From: Kitasatospora cheerisanensis KCTC 2395
Lineage (GTDB): Bacteria > Actinomycetota > Actinomycetes > Streptomycetales > Streptomycetaceae
Reading direction: 5' to 3'
DNA: 64,000 bases
NCBI RefSeq assembly: GCF_000696185.1
Contig: NZ_KK853997.1
Coordinates: 1,399,004 to 1,463,003 of the forward strand
The translations under genes and the position numbers were made by a program. The notes beneath the pieces were generated by a model, which had not been told where the DNA came from, made no database searches, and saw only the letters and a list, made by a program, of their open reading frames with translations. Shown here in pieces: positions 41,199 through 51,381 of this stretch (positions are counted from its first letter, which is position 1; every line of letters begins with the position of its first letter).

Positions 41199-42005
41199 TC
41201 AGGACTGCTGGCAGCGCGGGCACCAGAACAGGTTCCGGGCCGCCAACTCCTCCGTGCGCACCGGGGTTTCGCACACCAGGCACGGCTGGTCCTGCCGGCG
41301 GTACACGTACACCTCGCCACCGTGGTCGTCCACCCGCGGCGGGCGGCCCATCGCCTCCGGCGTGTGCTCCGGGCGGACGGTGTCGATCCGCCCCGCCGTG
41401 ACGCCGTCGTGCATCAGCGCCACCAGGTCCGCCCAGATCGCGTCCCACTCCGCGCGGCTCACGTCCCGGCCGGCCCGGTGCGGGCTGATCCCCAGCCGGA
41501 ACAGCACCTCCGCGCGGTACACGTTGCCGACCCCCGCGAGGATCTTCTGGTCCATCAGCAGCGCCGCCACCGTCGTCCCGCTCCGGGAGATCCGCGACCA
41601 CGCGGCCTCGCCGCTCTCCCCCGCCCGCAACGGATCCGGCCCCAGCCGCCGGTGCACCGCCGCCTTCTCCGCCGGCGTCAGCAGCTCGCACGCCGTCGGC
41701 CCCCGCAGATCGGCGTAGCCCTCGTCGTTCACCATCCGCAACCGGACCTGCCCGACCGGCTCCGGGGCCTCCCCCACCCCGAAGTCGTACTTCCCGTACA
41801 ACCCCAGGTGCACGTGCAGCCACGACTCGCCGAACCCCAGGAAGAGGTGCTTCCCGTGCGCCTCCGCGACGTCCAGCACCCGCCCGTCCAGCAGCGCGGC
41901 CCCCTCCGCGAAGCGCCCCTGCGGCGAGGAGACCCGCACGGCCCGCCCCCCGAACACCTCCCCGTTCACCCGCGCCAACCGATGCACCACATGCCCCTCG
42001 GGCAC
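41199..42005 (-). CDS. Fpg/Nei family DNA glycosylase
   Basis: This is a 268-residue base-excision repair enzyme that removes oxidised bases and cleaves the abasic site. The processed N terminus PEGHVVHRLARV supplies the catalytic Pro and Glu. LHVHLGLYGKYDF and the helix-two-turn-helix MDQKILAGVGNVYRAEVLFR are typical. The end carries a zinc finger with CLVCETPVRTEELAARNLFW followed by CPRC. The PEGH start suits the Nei (endonuclease VIII) branch rather than Fpg (PELPE). The GTG start is fixed by the need for Pro at position 2; an upstream open stretch is not coding. Confidence 0.93.
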   Translation of the reverse strand: MPEGHVVHRLARVNGEVFGGRAVRVSSPQGRFAEGAALLDGRVLDVAEAHGKHLFLGFGESWLHVHLGLYGKYDFGVGEAPEPVGQVRLRMVNDEGYADLRGPTACELLTPAEKAAVHRRLGPDPLRAGESGEAAWSRISRSGTTVAALLMDQKILAGVGNVYRAEVLFRLGISPHRAGRDVSRAEWDAIWADLVALMHDGVTAGRIDTVRPEHTPEAMGRPPRVDDHGGEVYVYRRQDQPCLVCETPVRTEELAARNLFWCPRCQQS

Positions 42006-42105
42006 CCGCACCAACCCCTCGTCCGTTCCGACCCGACAACCCCATTCTCCCAGCCCACACCGACACCCCGGCAGACCCGAAAGCCGCCACCCCACGCCGA
42101 CCGAA

Positions 42106-42160
42106 CGACACCGCGCAGCGGAAGCACAGCGCAGCGACAGCGACACCGCGCAGCGGAAGC
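42106..42160. repeat. Short direct repeat upstream of the nei-type gene
   Basis: CGACACCGCGCAGCGGAAGC occurs at 42106-42125 and again at 42141-42160, with a degenerate copy between them (CACAGCGCAGCGACAG). The array lies in the gap between the P-loop protein stop and the glycosylase start. Function is unknown; it may be a replication-slippage product. Confidence 0.6.
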
Positions 42161-42173
42161 GGGCCGGGGGTGG

Positions 42174-43019
42174 TCAGCCCTGGTGGAGGCGGGTGAGGAC
42201 GGCTTGGTCGAGGGCGGCGGCGGTTTCGGGGACGGTGAGGTTGGAGTTGTCGATGATGGGGAGGCCGGAGGTGCGCCAGCCGGCCATCCGGCCGTGGATG
42301 CGGGCGACCTCGTCGTCGGAGAGGCGGCGGTTGCCGGAGCGTTCCGCGTTGCGGGTGAGGACGCGGTCGAGGCCGGGGAGCAGGACGACGGGGATCATGC
42401 CGGGGCCGATGTGGCGTTTCCAGCCGCCGAGGCCGATCGCGGGGCGGTCGGGGAAGACGGCGTCGTCGATGATGCAGGAGATGCCGTTGGCGAGGTAGTT
42501 GCGGCAGGCGAAGCCGCAGGTGCGGCGGGCGAGCCGGTACTGCGCCTCGGAGGCGGTGTTCCAGCCGGACTGCGGGTTGGCGAAGCCGGACTGGACCCAT
42601 TCGCGGACGTCGTCGAGGCTGATGTGCGCGGTGGGCGTGGGGCGGCGTTCCGCCCAGTGCCGGGCGACGGTGGTCTTGCCGGCGCCGGCGGGGCCGATCA
42701 GCAGGACGGCGATCGGGCCGGTGGGCAGCGGGGCGGGCAGTGAGGGCATCGGCGGTGGCGCGGCGGGGAGTTGGACGGTGCCGCCGGTGGCGAGCAGGAA
42801 GTGTCCGGTGCCGCCGGGCGCGACCGGGGCGACGGCGGTCAGCGGGACGGTCGGCCGGTCGGGACGGCCCGCGATCGGCCCGACGGTGGGGACGGCCTGG
42901 GTGGCGGTGGGCAGCGGCGGTGCGGGGTACGGCGGTTGAGGGGCCGTCAAGTACGGGGACGCCCCGGGTCGGGGTGGCACCTGGCCCCCCGGCTGGTGGT
43001 TCTGCGCGTACTGGCTCAC
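42174..43019 (-). CDS. P-loop kinase-like ATPase with proline-rich N terminus
   Basis: This 281-residue protein has a disordered N-terminal third rich in Pro, Gln and Ala (QYAQNHQPGGQVPPRPGAS and onward to about residue 95). A P-loop domain of the AAA_33/zeta-toxin/kinase type follows, with Walker A LLIGPAGAGKTTVARHW and a substrate-like loop AHISLDDVREWVQSGF. FLPDRP-like IIDDAVFPDRPAIG and an arginine-rich lid RVLTRNAERSGNRRLSDDEV complete it. It probably phosphorylates a small molecule; no antitoxin partner is adjacent. The GTG at 43019 has GGAGG six bases upstream. Polyproline stretches make it a likely EF-P client. Confidence 0.82.
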   Translation of the reverse strand: MSQYAQNHQPGGQVPPRPGASPYLTAPQPPYPAPPLPTATQAVPTVGPIAGRPDRPTVPLTAVAPVAPGGTGHFLLATGGTVQLPAAPPPMPSLPAPLPTGPIAVLLIGPAGAGKTTVARHWAERRPTPTAHISLDDVREWVQSGFANPQSGWNTASEAQYRLARRTCGFACRNYLANGISCIIDDAVFPDRPAIGLGGWKRHIGPGMIPVVLLPGLDRVLTRNAERSGNRRLSDDEVARIHGRMAGWRTSGLPIIDNSNLTVPETAAALDQAVLTRLHQG

Positions 43020-43048
43020 CGTCACCTCCCTGCGCCGAATGTACACGT

Positions 43049-43084
43049 CGGCCCGGTGGCGGGCACAAGTCCGCCACCGGGCCG
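43049..43084. terminator. Terminator after aroQ
   Basis: A perfect 14-base stem (CGGCCCGGTGGCGG and its complement) with an eight-base loop lies nine bases after the aroQ stop on the minus strand, closing the aro operon. Confidence 0.8.
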
Positions 43085-43092
43085 CTCCGCGG

Positions 43093-45134
<2,042 letters not shown>

Positions 45135-45138
<4 letters not shown>

Positions 45139-46319
45139 CGGACGATCAGGTTGTCGAGGTACGACTGCACGTTGCGGCGGGTCTCGGAGACGTTGTCGCC
45201 GCCGAACTTCTCCGCCACCGCGTCGGCCAGCACCAGCGCCACCATCGCCTCGGCGACGATGCCGGCCGCCGGCACGGCGCACACGTCGGACCGCTGGTGG
45301 TGCGCCTTCGCGGGCTCGCCGGTGCGCACGTCCAGCGTCTGCAGGGCGCGCGGGACGGTCGCGATCGGCTTCATCGCGGCGCGGACGCGCAGCAGTTCGC
45401 CGGTGGACAGGCCGCCCTCGGTGCCGCCGGAGCGGCCGGAGGCGCGCTTGACGCCGTCGGGGGTCGGCAGGATCTCGTCGTGCGCCTGCGAGCCGGGGAT
45501 CCGGGCCAGCTCGAAGCCGTCGCCGACCTCGACGCCCTTGATCGCCTGGATGCCCATCAGCGCGGCGGCCAGCCGGGCGTCCAGCCGGCGGTCCCAGTGC
45601 ACGTGCGAGCCGAGGCCCACCGGCACGCCGTACGCCAGCACCTCGACCACGCCGCCGAGGGTGTCGCCGTCCTTGTGGGCCTGGTCGATCTCGGCGACCA
45701 TCGCCTTCGACGCGTCGGCGTCCAGGCAGCGCACCGGGTCCTCGTCCAGGCGGGCCTCGTCGGCGGGCAGCGGCAGCACGCCGGCCGGGGCCTTGGCGGC
45801 GGCCAGCTCCACCACGTGGCTGACGATCTCGATGCCGCAGGTCTCCTTCAGGTAGGAGCGGGCGACCGCGCCGAGCGCGACCCGGGCCGCGGTCTCCCGG
45901 GCGCTGGCGCGCTCCAGGATCGGCCGGGCCTCGTCGATCGAGTACTTCTGCATGCCCGCCAGGTCGGCGTGCCCGGGGCGGGGGCGGGTCAGCGGCTCGT
46001 TGCGGGCCAGGCCCGCGAGCACCTCGGGGTCGACCGGGTCGGCCGACATGACCTGCTCCCACTTCGGCCACTCGGTGTTGCCGACCATGACCGCCACCGG
46101 CGAGCCCATGGTCTCCCCGTGCCGGACACCGCCGAGGAAGGTCACCTCGTCCTGCTCGAACTTCATCCGCGCGCCGCGGCCATAACCGAGCCGCCGGCGG
46201 GCCAGCGCGTCGGCCACCATGGCGGTGGTGACCGGCACCCCGGCCGGCAGGCCCTCCAGCGTCGCGACCAGAGCGGGGCCGTGCGACTCCCCCGCCGTCA
46301 GCCAGCGCAAGCTACCCAC
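45135..46319 (-). CDS. aroC: Chorismate synthase
   Basis: AroC makes chorismate from EPSP with reduced FMN. The 394-residue protein has all three family signatures: [20 protein letters not shown] at the start, [18 protein letters not shown] in the middle and [20 protein letters not shown]. The GTG start has AAGGAGC six bases upstream. It is the first gene of the coupled aroC-aroK-aroB-aroQ unit. Upstream lie about 190 bases before aroE, containing small GTCCGC/GCGGAC dyads near 46451-46475. Confidence 0.97.
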
Positions 46320-46512
46320 CGAAAAGCTCCTTCGTCAGCGGCCCGCACGCCGTGAACGGCGGCCGACCCGGCGTCTCGTCCTGCCCCGGACGCGGACTGC
46401 GGCGGGGGCAGCACCGATCCTTTCACGTCCGGGGGGCCGCCGGGGGCACGGTCCGCGTGGCGGACAGCGAACGTCCGCCGACGCGCACCGCAACGGCGGG
46501 CGAAACCGCAGC

Positions 46513-47337
46513 TCAGGACGCCAGCGCCGCCTCGCCCGCGGCCCGCATCTCGGCCAGCGGCCCGCGCTCGACGCCGGTGAAGCGCTCGAACTGGAGCACC
46601 GCCTGGTGCACCAGCAGGTCCAGCCCGCCCAGCACGGTGCCGCCGCGCTCCAGGCAGGCCCCGGCCAGCGCGGTCGGCCACGGGTGGTACAGCACGTCGA
46701 ACAGCACGCCGGGCGTGCCGGTCAGCTGCGCCGCGAAGGCGTCGGTGGCTCCGGCCGGCGTGGTGGAGACGGTCAGCGGCCCGGCCAGCGCCCGCACGCC
46801 GTCCGCCCAGTCGGCGACGCCCACCGCCACCCCGAGCTTCTCCCCCAGCTCCCGCATCTCGGCGGCCCGTTCGGCGCTGCGCACGTACACCGTCACCTCG
46901 CCGTCGCAGATCTGCCCGAGCGCGGCCAGCGCGGAGGAGGCGGTGGCCCCGGCGCCCAGCACCGCCGCCGATTCGACCCGCTCGACGCCGCGCTCGCGCA
47001 GCGCGTTCAGCAGGCCCGGGACGTCGGTGTTGTCGCCGTGCCGCCGCCCGTCCGGGCCGAACACCACGGTGTTGACGGCGCCCACGGCCTGCGCGCCGTC
47101 ACTGACGGTGTCCAGCAGCGGCAGGATCGCCCGCTTCAACGGCATGGTCAGCGACAGGCCCGCCCACGCGGCGTCCAGGCCGGTGACGAACGCCTCCAGC
47201 CCGGCCTCGTCGATCTCGTACCGGTCGTAGCTCCAGCCGTCCATCCCCAGCGCGGCGTAGCCGGCCCGGTGCAGGGCGGGCGAGAGCGAGTGGGCGATCG
47301 GCGAGCCGAGCACGGCGGCGCGGTGCGGAGCGGTCAC
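46513..47337 (-). CDS. aroE: Shikimate 5-dehydrogenase
   Basis: AroE reduces 3-dehydroshikimate to shikimate with NADPH. The 274-residue protein has the substrate-binding VLGSPIAHSLSPALHRAGY, the catalytic Lys in LTMPLKRAILPLLD, GAVNTVV, DNTDVPGLLNALRERGV with the catalytic Asp, and a glycine-rich cofactor loop AAVLGAGATASSALAAL. The GTG start overlaps the stop of the upstream GNAT gene. It heads towards aroC, separated by about 190 bases, so it may share regulation with the aro cluster. Confidence 0.94.
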   Translation of the reverse strand: MTAPHRAAVLGSPIAHSLSPALHRAGYAALGMDGWSYDRYEIDEAGLEAFVTGLDAAWAGLSLTMPLKRAILPLLDTVSDGAQAVGAVNTVVFGPDGRRHGDNTDVPGLLNALRERGVERVESAAVLGAGATASSALAALGQICDGEVTVYVRSAERAAEMRELGEKLGVAVGVADWADGVRALAGPLTVSTTPAGATDAFAAQLTGTPGVLFDVLYHPWPTALAGACLERGGTVLGGLDLLVHQAVLQFERFTGVERGPLAEMRAAGEAALAS

Positions 47338-47828
47338 GGAGTGGCCTTTCGAGGGTGGGACGGAAGGTGGGGCGGACGGTGCAGGTGGACGTCGATCGAG
47401 TCCTCGGACTCGTACCCGAAGCCGTGCCGTTCGTACAGCCGCCGCGCCGGGCTGCCCTGCAGCACGGTCAGCCGGACGGCCAGGCCCTCGGCGTCGGCGG
47501 CGTCCAGCGCGGCGCGCAGCAGGGCGGTGCCGTGGCCGCGGCCGTGCAGCGCGGGGGCCAGGTAGAAGTGTTCCAGTACCAGCGTGCCGGGCCGCTCCCC
47601 GTCCGGACGGACCGTCAGGCAGCCCGCCGGCGGCGGGGAGCCGGGCACCTCCAGCACCGAGGTGTGCGCGGGCCGGAACGCGTCCCGCATCCGCTGCCGG
47701 ACCCGGTGCTCGTCGTACCGGCCCAGCCGTTCCAGGTCGGGACGCATCGCCGCCGCCCGCAGCTCGACCAGCGGCTCCAGGTCGGCGCCGGTCGCGGGGC
47801 GCAGCGTCCGGGCCGGGGCCGTCGTCAC
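47334..47828 (-). CDS. GNAT family N-acetyltransferase
   Basis: This 164-residue protein has the GNAT fold, with the acetyl-CoA pyrophosphate-binding stretch HGRGHGTALLRAALDAADAE preceded by FYLAPALHG, and a C-terminal RRLYERHGFGYESEDSI typical of the family. The substrate is unknown. The GTG start overlaps the ABC ATPase stop by four bases and the stop overlaps aroE, so three functionally unlike genes are translationally coupled. Codon use is like the neighbours'. Confidence 0.9.
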   Translation of the reverse strand: MTTAPARTLRPATGADLEPLVELRAAAMRPDLERLGRYDEHRVRQRMRDAFRPAHTSVLEVPGSPPPAGCLTVRPDGERPGTLVLEHFYLAPALHGRGHGTALLRAALDAADAEGLAVRLTVLQGSPARRLYERHGFGYESEDSIDVHLHRPPHLPSHPRKATP

Positions 47829-48637
47829 GCGGCGCCCCGGCGGGTGCGCGCCGTCCAGCGGCCCTCGCTGTGGCCGATCCGGATCGGGTGCCGGAAGCAG
47901 TCGGACACCAGCTCGGTGGTCAGCACCTCGGCCGCCGGCCCGGCGGCCGTGACCAGTCCGTCGCGCAGCAGCAGCGCGTGGCTGGTGGTCTCCGGCAACT
48001 CCTCCAGGTGGTGCGTGACCAGCACCGACGCCACCTCGGGGAACCGGCGGCGCAGCCCGTCCAGGCTCTCCAGCAACTGCTCGCGCGCCGTCAGGTCGAG
48101 CCCCGTCGCGGGCTCGTCCAGCAGCAGCAGCCGCGGCTCCGGCATCAGCGCCCGGGCGATCAGCACCCGGCCGCGCTCGCCCTGCGAGAGCGTCGTCCAC
48201 GCGCTGTCCGCGCGGTGCGCGACGCCCAGCGTGCGGATCAACTCCTCGGCGTGGTCCAGCTGCTCGGTGGTCGGCTTGCGGAACGGATCCGGCTCGATCG
48301 ACTGCGTCGTCCCCGTCAGCACGACCTGACGGACCGTCAACGGCGAACGCAGCGGATGCCGCGGATTGACGTGCCCGAGGTGCGCCCGCAACTCCCGCAC
48401 GTCGACCTTGCCGAGCTGCCTCCCCAGCACCTTCACCGTGCCCGCCGTCGGATGCTCCACCGCCCCCAGCAACGACAGCAGCGTGCTCTTCCCCGCCCCG
48501 TTCGCCCCGAGCACCGCCCAGTGCTCCCCGGCCCGGACGGTCAGCGACACGTCCTTCAGCAACTGCCGCCCACCACGCACCACATCCACCCGAGCGGCCT
48601 CCAGCAGCGCCGGCTCCGGATGCTCCAAGGTCTCCAT
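47825..48637 (-). CDS. ABC transporter ATP-binding protein, stand-alone
   Basis: This is a 270-residue ABC ATPase with Walker A AVLGANGAGKSTLLSLLG, the signature TTLSQGERGRVLIARALM, Walker B LLLLDEPATGLDLTAREQ and an H-loop VLVTHHLEELPE. No permease gene is adjacent, and the LSQGE signature and overall sequence recall ModF/YlmA-like stand-alone ATPases. It may partner with a permease elsewhere or have a non-transport role. The ATG at 48637 is used; a GTG three codons upstream is equally open. It is divergent from the secreted peptidoglycan-binding protein. Confidence 0.92.
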   Translation of the reverse strand: METLEHPEPALLEAARVDVVRGGRQLLKDVSLTVRAGEHWAVLGANGAGKSTLLSLLGAVEHPTAGTVKVLGRQLGKVDVRELRAHLGHVNPRHPLRSPLTVRQVVLTGTTQSIEPDPFRKPTTEQLDHAEELIRTLGVAHRADSAWTTLSQGERGRVLIARALMPEPRLLLLDEPATGLDLTAREQLLESLDGLRRRFPEVASVLVTHHLEELPETTSHALLLRDGLVTAAGPAAEVLTTELVSDCFRHPIRIGHSEGRWTARTRRGAA

Positions 48638-48839
48638 CCGGCCCACGCTACCCGCACCCCCCGCCCGCCCCGCAAAGCCGTATCGGCCACCGGACGCCCC
48701 GCCCCCGGAAGCGTCGGCCGAGCGATTCGGCCAGCCGCACGGGCGGTTTCGGTCATGCCCGGCGATCGGCCGTACACCGCGTGCCGACCGGAAGAGGATT
48801 CACCGCAGTCGAACGGTTCTGACACCTGGAGGATTCGGA

Positions 48840-49226
48840 ATGAAGCGCACAGCACGCCTCGTCGCCGCAGCGGCTCTGACCCTGTCCGGCCTGTGGCTGG
48901 GCACCGCCCAGGCCTCCGCGGCCTCACTGCCGTCCTGCACCGTCGCCGTGCCCAACCTGGGGGTCTTCTTCCCCGGCACGTCGAGCGCTTCGACCGACTG
49001 CGTGCTCGGCGTGGGTAACCAGAGCGAGGCGGTCAACGTCCTGCAGAGCGCCATGACCTACTGCAACGGCGAGAGCGTCTCCATCGACGGGGTCTTCGGC
49101 CCCGCCACCAAGGCCGCGCTCGTCCGGCTGCAGAGCCGTCTGGGGGTGAGCGCCGACGGGGTCTACGGCCCGCAGACCCGGAACGCGATGCACTTCCTGT
49201 ACTTCAACGGCGGCGGGTGCCGGTAG
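48840..49226 (+). CDS. Secreted peptidoglycan-binding domain protein
   Basis: This 128-residue protein has a Sec signal peptide (MKRTARLVAAAALTLSGLWL, cleavage probably after AQASA near residue 28). A single PG_binding_1 domain follows: VNVLQSAMTYCNGESVSIDG, FGPATKAALVRLQSRLGVSA, DGVYGPQTRNAM. Four cysteines in the mature part could form two disulfides. There is no catalytic domain, so it probably binds cell wall without cutting it. GGAGG lies eight bases before the ATG. It stands alone, followed by a bidirectional terminator. Confidence 0.92.
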   Translation: MKRTARLVAAAALTLSGLWLGTAQASAASLPSCTVAVPNLGVFFPGTSSASTDCVLGVGNQSEAVNVLQSAMTYCNGESVSIDGVFGPATKAALVRLQSRLGVSADGVYGPQTRNAMHFLYFNGGGCR

Positions 49227-49239
49227 CACCGACACGGCG

Positions 49240-49268
49240 GCGCGGCCGGTCGAGCAGACCGGCCGCGC
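49240..49268. terminator. Bidirectional terminator between the secreted protein and mltG
   Basis: A perfect 12-base stem (GCGCGGCCGGTC and its complement) with loop GAGCA lies between converging stops. Confidence 0.8.
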
Positions 49269-49276
49269 CCCGTGCC

Positions 49277-51271
49277 TCACTTGCAGGTGGTGGTGCTCTC
49301 GTCGAGGGTCTGGCCGTGGGCGGTGCAGTACTCCCGGACGTTCTTCTTGTGCTCCTCGCCGGTGGCCGCGAAGCGCGTCTCCGAGGGGTTCATCGCGATC
49401 CAGAAGACCCAGTCGCCGGGCGTCGGGTTGAGCACCGCCTGGATCGCCGAGTCGCCGGGGTTGCCGATCGGGGTCGGCGGCAGACCGGGACGCATGAACG
49501 TGTTGTACGGCAGCGAGCCGTCGTTGATCTCCTGCTTGGTCAGCTTGGTGCGGCCCAACTGGTACTGGAGCGTGGTGTCCAGGCCGAGCTTGTGCTGCGT
49601 GGCGTTGGTCGTCAGACGGTTGCTCAGTGCCCGGGCCATCTTGCCGAAGTCGTGGTCGTTGTTGCCCTCGGCCTGCAGGATCGACGCCTCGGTGATCACC
49701 TCGTAGGCGTTCTTCAGGCCGACCTTCTGCGCGGCCTCGTCCAGCTTGAGGTCGCTGTAGTGCTTGACGGCGTTGGTCACCATCTGCTTGAGCAGTTCCT
49801 CGGGCTTCATGCCGTCGGTGATGGAGTACCGGGTCGGGTACAGGAAGCCTTCGAGGTTGTTGTTGGCGTAGGCGGGCAGGCCGAGGTTCCCGGCCTGGGC
49901 CTGGGCGACCTTCGCCGTGGCGCCCTTGTCGAGCTTCAGCTTCTCGTCGATCTTGGTGTAGATGTCGACGGCCTTCATGCCCTCGGGCAGGATCAGCACG
50001 TTGCCGCCGTTGGACTCCACCAGCTCCTGGACAGCCGCGGCGGCGGACATCTCGTGCTTCAGGGTGTAGATGCCGGGCTGGATGCCGCGGGCCTTCGGGT
50101 TCTTCTCGTAGGCGGCGGAGAAGGCCTTGATGCTCTTGACGACGCCGGCGTCCTTCAGCGTCTTGCCGATGTCGCCACCGCCCGCGCCGGAGGCGACGGT
50201 GATGTTGACGGAGCCGTTGCCGTCGCCCTTGAAGTCCGGCGGCGGGCCGAAGCGCTCCTGGTACATGCCGTAGCCCCACCAGCCGGCGCCGCCGGTCGCG
50301 CCGAGCAGCACCAGGGCGACCACCAGGCAGGCGCCGCTGTTGCGGCGGCCGGACTTCTTGCCCTTCTCCTTGCGCTTGCGCTCGGCCTCGCGGGAGTTGT
50401 CCTGCTCGGACAGGAAGGAGCTGCGCTCCTCCTCCTCGTACTCGTCCTCGGCCCACTTCTCGGGGTCGTCCGCGTGCTCGTCGTACTCGTCGGGCTCGGT
50501 GGCCGGCGCGGCCCCGGGGTTGTCGAGGGCCGCGGCCTCCGCCTCCCAGTCGATGCCGTCCGGGCCGGGGCCGGCGGCCGGCCGGCCGCGACGGGCCTGC
50601 GGCTGCGGCCCGGGGCGGCCGCCCTGCGGCATCCCGGGCTGTACGGGCTGCGGCACGCCCTGCTGCGGCATCGGCTGCTGCATGGCGGGGAAGCCGTGCG
50701 GCGGCGTGCCCTGCTGCTGTCCGCCCTGCTGCGGCATCGGCTGCTGCGCGGCCGGGAAGCCGTGCGGCGGCGTGCCCTGCTGCTGGACGAACTGCTGCTG
50801 GCCGATCTGCTGCTGGCCGCCCTGGGTGCCCATGCCCTGCTGCTGCGGGTAGCCCTGACCGCCCATCGGCATCTGCTGCTGCGGCTGCATCTGCTGCGGC
50901 ACCGGCTGCCCCTGCGGGAAGCCCTGCTGCTGGCCGTAGGCCTGCTGCTGCGGTACGAACTGCTGCTGGCCCCCCTGCGTCATGCCCTGCGGGGGCATGC
51001 CCTGCGGGGGCATGCCCTGCTGCGGGTACCCCTGCTGCTGGCCGTAGCCCTGCTGCTGCGGGTAGCCCTGGGCGGCGCCCATCGGCATCTGCTGCTGCGG
51101 CAACTGCCCGGTCGGGAAGCCCTGCTGGGGCATGCCCTGGGCCGGGACCTGGCCGGGCTGCTGCGACTGCTGGTACCCCTGGGGGTACTGCTGCTGGCCG
51201 TACTCGGGCTGTTCTCCGGGGAACCACGCCTGGTCGCCCTGGGCGCCGTAGCGCCCGCTCTGATCAGTCAT
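49277..51271 (-). CDS. mltG: Endolytic transglycosylase MltG with long Gln/Pro-rich cytoplasmic extension
   Basis: MltG cleaves nascent peptidoglycan strands and sets glycan length. The 664-residue protein has about 230 disordered residues of Gln/Pro/Gly repeats, then an acidic region (residues about 240-285). A membrane helix follows (ACLVVALVLLGATGGAGWWG, about 309-328), and the extracytoplasmic YceG domain completes it. The catalytic Glu lies in ASILQAEGNNDHDFGKMARA, the substrate loop in LDTTLQYQLG and the end in FRFAATGEEHKKNV-like TRFAATGEEHKKNV. The length is about twice that of E. coli MltG because of the extension. A second, shorter paralogue lies just upstream. The ATG has AGGGGATCA upstream. 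Confidence 0.94.
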   Translation of the reverse strand: MTDQSGRYGAQGDQAWFPGEQPEYGQQQYPQGYQQSQQPGQVPAQGMPQQGFPTGQLPQQQMPMGAAQGYPQQQGYGQQQGYPQQGMPPQGMPPQGMTQGGQQQFVPQQQAYGQQQGFPQGQPVPQQMQPQQQMPMGGQGYPQQQGMGTQGGQQQIGQQQFVQQQGTPPHGFPAAQQPMPQQGGQQQGTPPHGFPAMQQPMPQQGVPQPVQPGMPQGGRPGPQPQARRGRPAAGPGPDGIDWEAEAAALDNPGAAPATEPDEYDEHADDPEKWAEDEYEEEERSSFLSEQDNSREAERKRKEKGKKSGRRNSGACLVVALVLLGATGGAGWWGYGMYQERFGPPPDFKGDGNGSVNITVASGAGGGDIGKTLKDAGVVKSIKAFSAAYEKNPKARGIQPGIYTLKHEMSAAAAVQELVESNGGNVLILPEGMKAVDIYTKIDEKLKLDKGATAKVAQAQAGNLGLPAYANNNLEGFLYPTRYSITDGMKPEELLKQMVTNAVKHYSDLKLDEAAQKVGLKNAYEVITEASILQAEGNNDHDFGKMARALSNRLTTNATQHKLGLDTTLQYQLGRTKLTKQEINDGSLPYNTFMRPGLPPTPIGNPGDSAIQAVLNPTPGDWVFWIAMNPSETRFAATGEEHKKNVREYCTAHGQTLDESTTTCK
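50660..50790 (-). repeat. Tandem coding repeat in the Gln-rich MltG extension
   Basis: Two adjacent units encoding GTPPHGFPA(A/M)QQPMPQQG are nearly identical at DNA level, embedded in a longer CTG/CAG-like Gln-Pro-Gly tract (about 50630-51230). Such tracts vary in length by slippage. Confidence 0.7.
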
Positions 51272-51381
51272 TGATCCCCTTACCGCGTCCAGGGTGTCTG
51301 TCGAACCGGCGTGCTAGCGCCGCCCGTGCTGGGAGACGTTACCGTACCGCAGCGTAGCCAACGGGCGTCACTCCCTGTTGT

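Noticed and set aside
42174..43019. Type II toxin-antitoxin (zeta-like) pair
   Set aside because: No small antitoxin gene is adjacent, and the P-loop protein has an atypical long leader.
50630..51230. Possible CRISPR or tandem-repeat locus
   Set aside because: The repeats are in-frame Gln/Pro/Gly codons of the mltG extension, with no spacers.
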